Below, piece after piece: positions 60,930 to 64,000 of a DNA stretch of 64,000 nucleotides. The stretch lies in assembly GCA_012064415.1 (NCBI GenBank), contig SSNU01000129.1, forward strand, positions 153,438-217,437, given 5' to 3'. The stretch's first letter is position 1; every line of letters starts with the position of its first letter. Source of the stretch: Gyrodactylus bullatarudis. Taxonomy: Eukaryota > Platyhelminthes > Monogenea > Gyrodactylidea > Gyrodactylidae. Under the pieces are notes generated by a model. That model made no database searches and was not told where the DNA came from. It saw nothing but the letters and a program-made list of their open reading frames with translations. The position numbers were made by a program, and so were the translations under genes.

Positions 60930-61627
60930 GTTTAGTACCTAAGTTTAATTATCAAAATAAACAAGATAAAGATTAATAACGTGAATGGGCGTTTGAAAGC
61001 TTGGTGATTAAATCATGCTCTTAAACAATCAGAGATTATAATGACTAATTGGCATTTAGTGTTTGAATTAGTCAATATTTCAAAAATTTTAATGTGACAC
61101 ATTTAACATGAGAAGTAATACATCAAGTCAAAATCTGAAGTAGACTTAGTAGAGTTGTTCAAAAAATATAAAAATTACAAAAATCATTACTTATGAAAAA
61201 TAATCGTGATGAAAAAACTCGTTATGATTTTCTGGAATAAATTTAGATAGGGATTAGCAAGTACCTTTTATATTTACAATCTGATGGTTTATTGAATCAA
61301 CTTTGAATCTGATCCGCAATAGGGGAATGATATGGAGAAAAATTAGAATTTTAGCCTCTATTCTCTCTAGTTTCATATCTTCTTGGATGTGAGTTTATTG
61401 TATTCAATACAGTGGATTATCAGAGGATCTAGTAGATCCAATCTACTAAGAGTAAATGTAGGAAAGAGTGAGGCTTCTCTTAGAGAGTTATAATCTATAT
61501 TATATAAAAATTCTTATTCTCTATAAAGATTTAATGAAAACTCAAGTGCACTAAAATATTTATTATCGTTCAATACATTTTATTTGGCAGAAGATGAAAG
61601 TAACACTTGTTTTTTATTTCTTTATTG
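60930..61627. other. Intergenic
   Basis: AT-rich sequence upstream of eIF3c and downstream of the coiled-coil gene on the same strand. No exon or repeat was recognised. Confidence 0.5.
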
Positions 61628-63050
61628 CTATTGTAAATTTCGATTGGTGAAGATTTCTTCTATTTCTTTTTGAGTATTTTCTAGTATTTTTTCTTGTTTT
61701 CTTTGAGAAACAGATATCTTCTTTGCTAGGGGAACTTTGGAAGAAAATGTTAAATCATCATTTTGGCTCAGATTTTCGGGTCTACTTCCTGTGGAACTTC
61801 CGGAACTTGTTCCAGTATCTTCTGAAATAGAAGTTGTTGATTCATCATCAACTCTATTTTTGATCTTAATTTTTTGTTGGTTTTTCTAAAAATAATAATG
61901 GGTAAATTCGTTGCATAAAGATTGTAATATTGACTAATACTTAAGGAGGATATTGGGATAACAACGAATATTTTGAAACAAACTTTTAAGCTATATATAG
62001 AATGAGATATCTTTGGTAATTACAATTTAAAATAGACAAGAAAAATATTTTACACATTCTGATTATTAATCGGTGATTAAACAGAATTATAACACACCTT
62101 TTACTATCATGATGATGGTCAATTAAAGTAAAATATCTCCTACTTGGGACGATAAGTTTATGCGCGGCAATTTTGTTCGGTACGCGCTCAGAATTACCAT
62201 TTTTCAGTAGATTTTCCAACTTGCATGAAAAAAATTTGATTAAGCTATCCAATAATTACCTCTTCAATTTTAGCTTCTCTAGTTTGAATAATCTTTCTAA
62301 GATTATCTATATCCAATTCGTATTTCTCTTTGGCTGTTTTGATTTTTGTTATCTCATTTTTAAGTTCGTATAGCTTTTCTTGATATTCCCTAATCGTCTT
62401 GAGTTCTCTGGATAGAACTTCTTTCTCTTTACTTTTTGACTTGTAATCTGCTAATTTAATTTTAGAGAGTAAAAACTCTGTCTTCTTTTCATTCACTAAA
62501 TCAAGTTGTTACTGATTGAAATATTTACTGATTTCAAGAGATTCAAATCTTGTCTTTTCCTTTTCAATTTCGTTCCGATGAACATTCACTTCGTGTGTGA
62601 TTTCATTCATACGAAACTTTATATCCTGTATATATTTTTCATAATTTCCTTTAGACTTTTTAAGGTCTAACTTCAAAATTTTATTTTCCTTTAAAAGGTT
62701 GATGTTCGCGTCTTTGTAAATTTTCAGCAAGCCTTGAAGATGTGAGAAATAGTCTTCATAATTAGCATAATTTTTATCAGAAACTTTTTTATAAAGTTCT
62801 AGGGGTATAACTCTTTTAAAATACTCTTCTCTTTCATTATCGAATTCTTTCCTTGAGTAAAATAAAAAAAAACTTGAGCTCACAAAAGATTGGAATTTCT
62901 CTCTTTGGCTTTATGCGATTCTTCAATGTGGAACAAATCCTCATCTTTTGTCATAGATGCAACTATTGTTGAAGCAAGTTCATTGATTTTTTCTTCCTCA
63001 ACATTATTTCCTATTGATTTTGTAATGATGGTTTTGATGGAACTTTCCAT
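61628..63050 (-). CDS. Coiled-coil protein, unidentified
   Basis: Exons 63050-62884, 62851-62529, 62495-62260 and 61885-61628 give 327 residues, with introns of 32, 33 and 374 bp. Residues about 50-245 are a long charged coiled coil (NLLKENKILKLDLKKSKGNY, KTAKEKYELDIDNLRKIIQT). The C-terminal about 80 residues are Ser/Thr-rich and disordered (SISEDTGTSSGSSTGS), ending in a short Lys/Glu helix. Frame closure across three introns, two of them ultra-short, supports the model. A ciliary or cytoskeletal coiled-coil protein would fit, but no family could be named. The ATG directly follows 'tcaaaag', a possible leader acceptor. It is divergent from the EFCAB10-like gene (364 bp between starts). Confidence 0.7.
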
Positions 63051-63414
63051 CTTTTGAATATGTATATAAATCTAGATCTTCTATGGACTAATAGGATAAT
63101 TTTACCATCACTAAAGTGACAATAATTTCATTCTGAACCTATTTACTCAGTAAAATTTATTTCTGATTTGTGATTCATAACCCCACATCATTATATTAAA
63201 CATACAAGAGTGAGTATAACAAAAATTGTTTTAACAATAACAAATTTGTTTTTTCAGATACGGTCCGTATCATACGGAGATATTATTCAAATTTAAGTCT
63301 CCATTGGATATCATATCATATCTTAACACAGGATATTTATCAAAACATAAATACTATTAGTATTATACTAATTAATAAGTGAATTCATAATTTACATCTT
63401 ATCATTAATTGATT

Positions 63415-63756
63415 ATGATTAAAAAGTCTGAAGTTAAAAGATACTTTGAAAAACATAAATTGAATGAGATATTTTGTTTTTTGAATGCCGAGCTAATGCT
63501 ATTTAAACCTAGTGATCCAATGAGTTTTATCATTGAAAGGCTAGAATTGGCCAAAGAGAATAAAGCAGACAGTTAATTCACTTTTGAAGATGCTCAATCT
63601 CTATTCAATTTGCTAAATCGAAATGAAACAACAATCTCTGTTCAAGAATTTGAGTATATTTTAAAATTACTTCAAACTAAAAACTTAGATGGTTTTTACA
63701 ATGATCCAAATAAAAGAATCGATAGAAATCGGTTTAATGATTTTTTCAAAAAATAA
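63415..63756 (+). CDS. EFCAB10: EFCAB10-like protein (RIIa/Dpy-30-type plus EF-hand-like), in-frame TAA
   Basis: From ATG 63415 the first 50 residues form an RIIa/Dpy-30-type dimerisation helix pair (VKRYFEKHKLNEIFCFLNAE, DPMSFIIERLELAKENKA), typical of cilium-associated adaptors. A TAA at 63574-63576 follows. The same frame continues with FTFEDAQSLFNLL and VQEFEYILKLLQ, aligning with the degenerate EF-hand part of EFCAB10, to TAA 63754-63756. Similarity on both sides indicates one gene. The TAA may be a real nonsense change (one base from CAA), a sequence error, or lie in an 18-bp GT-AG intron (63572-63589) that keeps the frame. The stop is 2 bp from the convergent NAXD stop. Confidence 0.6.
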
Positions 63757-63758
63757 AC

Positions 63759-64000
63759 CTATGATGTGTGTAAAAATTCGATTATTTTACTGGCTGTTAG
63801 GGATGTACCATGTTTATTGTAAGCGTTAGCAGCTGAATCCCTCATCTTGATAACTGCAGCAGCTGAGGCAGAACTGATAGGATTTTTCAAGTTATTTTTG
63901 ATTGCCCAATATATGTATACGGCAAGGATTCCGTCAAAAATATCTCCTTGACCTCCACATCTTTTGCATGATCCTCTCAAATTTTCTTGACTTACTTGAA
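63759..64000 (-). CDS. NAXD: ATP-dependent NAD(P)H-hydrate dehydratase, C-terminal part
   Basis: The frame is open from the window edge to TAG at 63759-63761. The enzyme repairs hydrated NADH/NADPH using ATP, working with the epimerase NAXE. The ribokinase-fold nucleotide/substrate motif is present as SCKRCGGQGDIFDGILAVYI (family RRCGGQGD), preceded by VSQENLRG and followed by the C-terminal helix ending AYNKHGTSLTASKIIEFL (family FQKHGRSTTTSDMI). Only the last 80 or so residues lie in the window; the rest is beyond 64000. The 3' end almost touches the convergent EFCAB10-like gene. Confidence 0.9.
   Translation of the reverse strand, partial: QVSQENLRGSCKRCGGQGDIFDGILAVYIYWAIKNNLKNPISSASAAAVIKMRDSAANAYNKHGTSLTASKIIEFLHTS

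Noticed and set aside
1..64000. CRISPR arrays, bacterial operons, viral genomes or plasmid origins
   Set aside because: Spliced eukaryotic genes throughout; no regularly spaced direct repeats or viral gene sets were seen.

Overview
The window looks like nuclear DNA of a small, strongly AT-rich metazoan. The evidence is spliced protein genes of animal type (a KIM-family tyrosine phosphatase, 14-3-3, CIP2A, dynactin-4), mitochondrial proteins encoded in the nucleus, and animal-type retroelements (CR1/Jockey-like LINE pieces, Penelope-like elements with GIY-YIG domains, a tRNA-derived SINE). Many introns are extremely short. Introns of 25, 25, 26, 27, 29, 30 and 30 bp are supported by exact reading-frame closure and by family alignment in MRPS22, 14-3-3, CIP2A and adrenodoxin. 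Introns this short are known among animals mainly from dicyemid mesozoans, so a dicyemid or close relative is my best guess. A flatworm-like lophotrochozoan is the main alternative. The species cannot be fixed from this window alone.

Layout. 1-13 kb is repeat-rich and gene-poor: a truncated LINE, a large inverted repeat belonging to an interspersed 'TTGGCGCC' family, other copies of that family, and one complete but decayed hAT transposon (10912-12670) with an 8-bp target duplication. 13.4-16.5 kb (+) holds an unidentified gene with a homopolymer frame break, then MRPS22 and, 128 bp downstream, PTPMT1. 16.6-24.4 kb (-) holds a puromycin-sensitive aminopeptidase (one intron carries LINE sequence) and CIP2A. 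A divergent 14-3-3 gene lies at 24.7-25.4 kb (+). 25.5-28.7 kb has no gene but contains a long hairpin. 28.7-40.6 kb (-) is one tyrosine phosphatase gene whose introns hold several mobile elements, including a SINE with a hammerhead-like ribozyme. 40.9-52.4 kb (+) is CPSF1, whose introns hold a 5S rRNA pseudogene, a Penelope-like fragment with a hammerhead motif and a perfect 182-bp inverted repeat. 53.3-64 kb is gene-dense: DCTN4 (-), adrenodoxin and a C7orf50-like gene (+), eIF3c (-), a coiled-coil gene (-), an EFCAB10-like gene (+) and the end of NAXD (-).

Genes are mostly unrelated housekeeping functions: mRNA 3'-end processing, translation initiation, mitochondrial ribosome, mitochondrial lipid phosphatase, Fe-S electron transfer, dynein cargo adaptor, metabolite repair and MAP-kinase control. 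The arrangement is more informative than shared function. Several pairs are head-to-head with 83-364 bp between start codons. Two same-strand pairs are very tight (MRPS22-PTPMT1 and adrenodoxin-C7orf50). In both, the downstream gene has no start codon of its own and opens in frame immediately after a pyrimidine-rich AG acceptor. Several other genes have an acceptor-like AG just before their ATG. Together this suggests operons resolved by spliced-leader trans-splicing, with the leader possibly supplying the AUG. This inference is the most interesting system-level result here, alongside the hammerhead-bearing retroelements.
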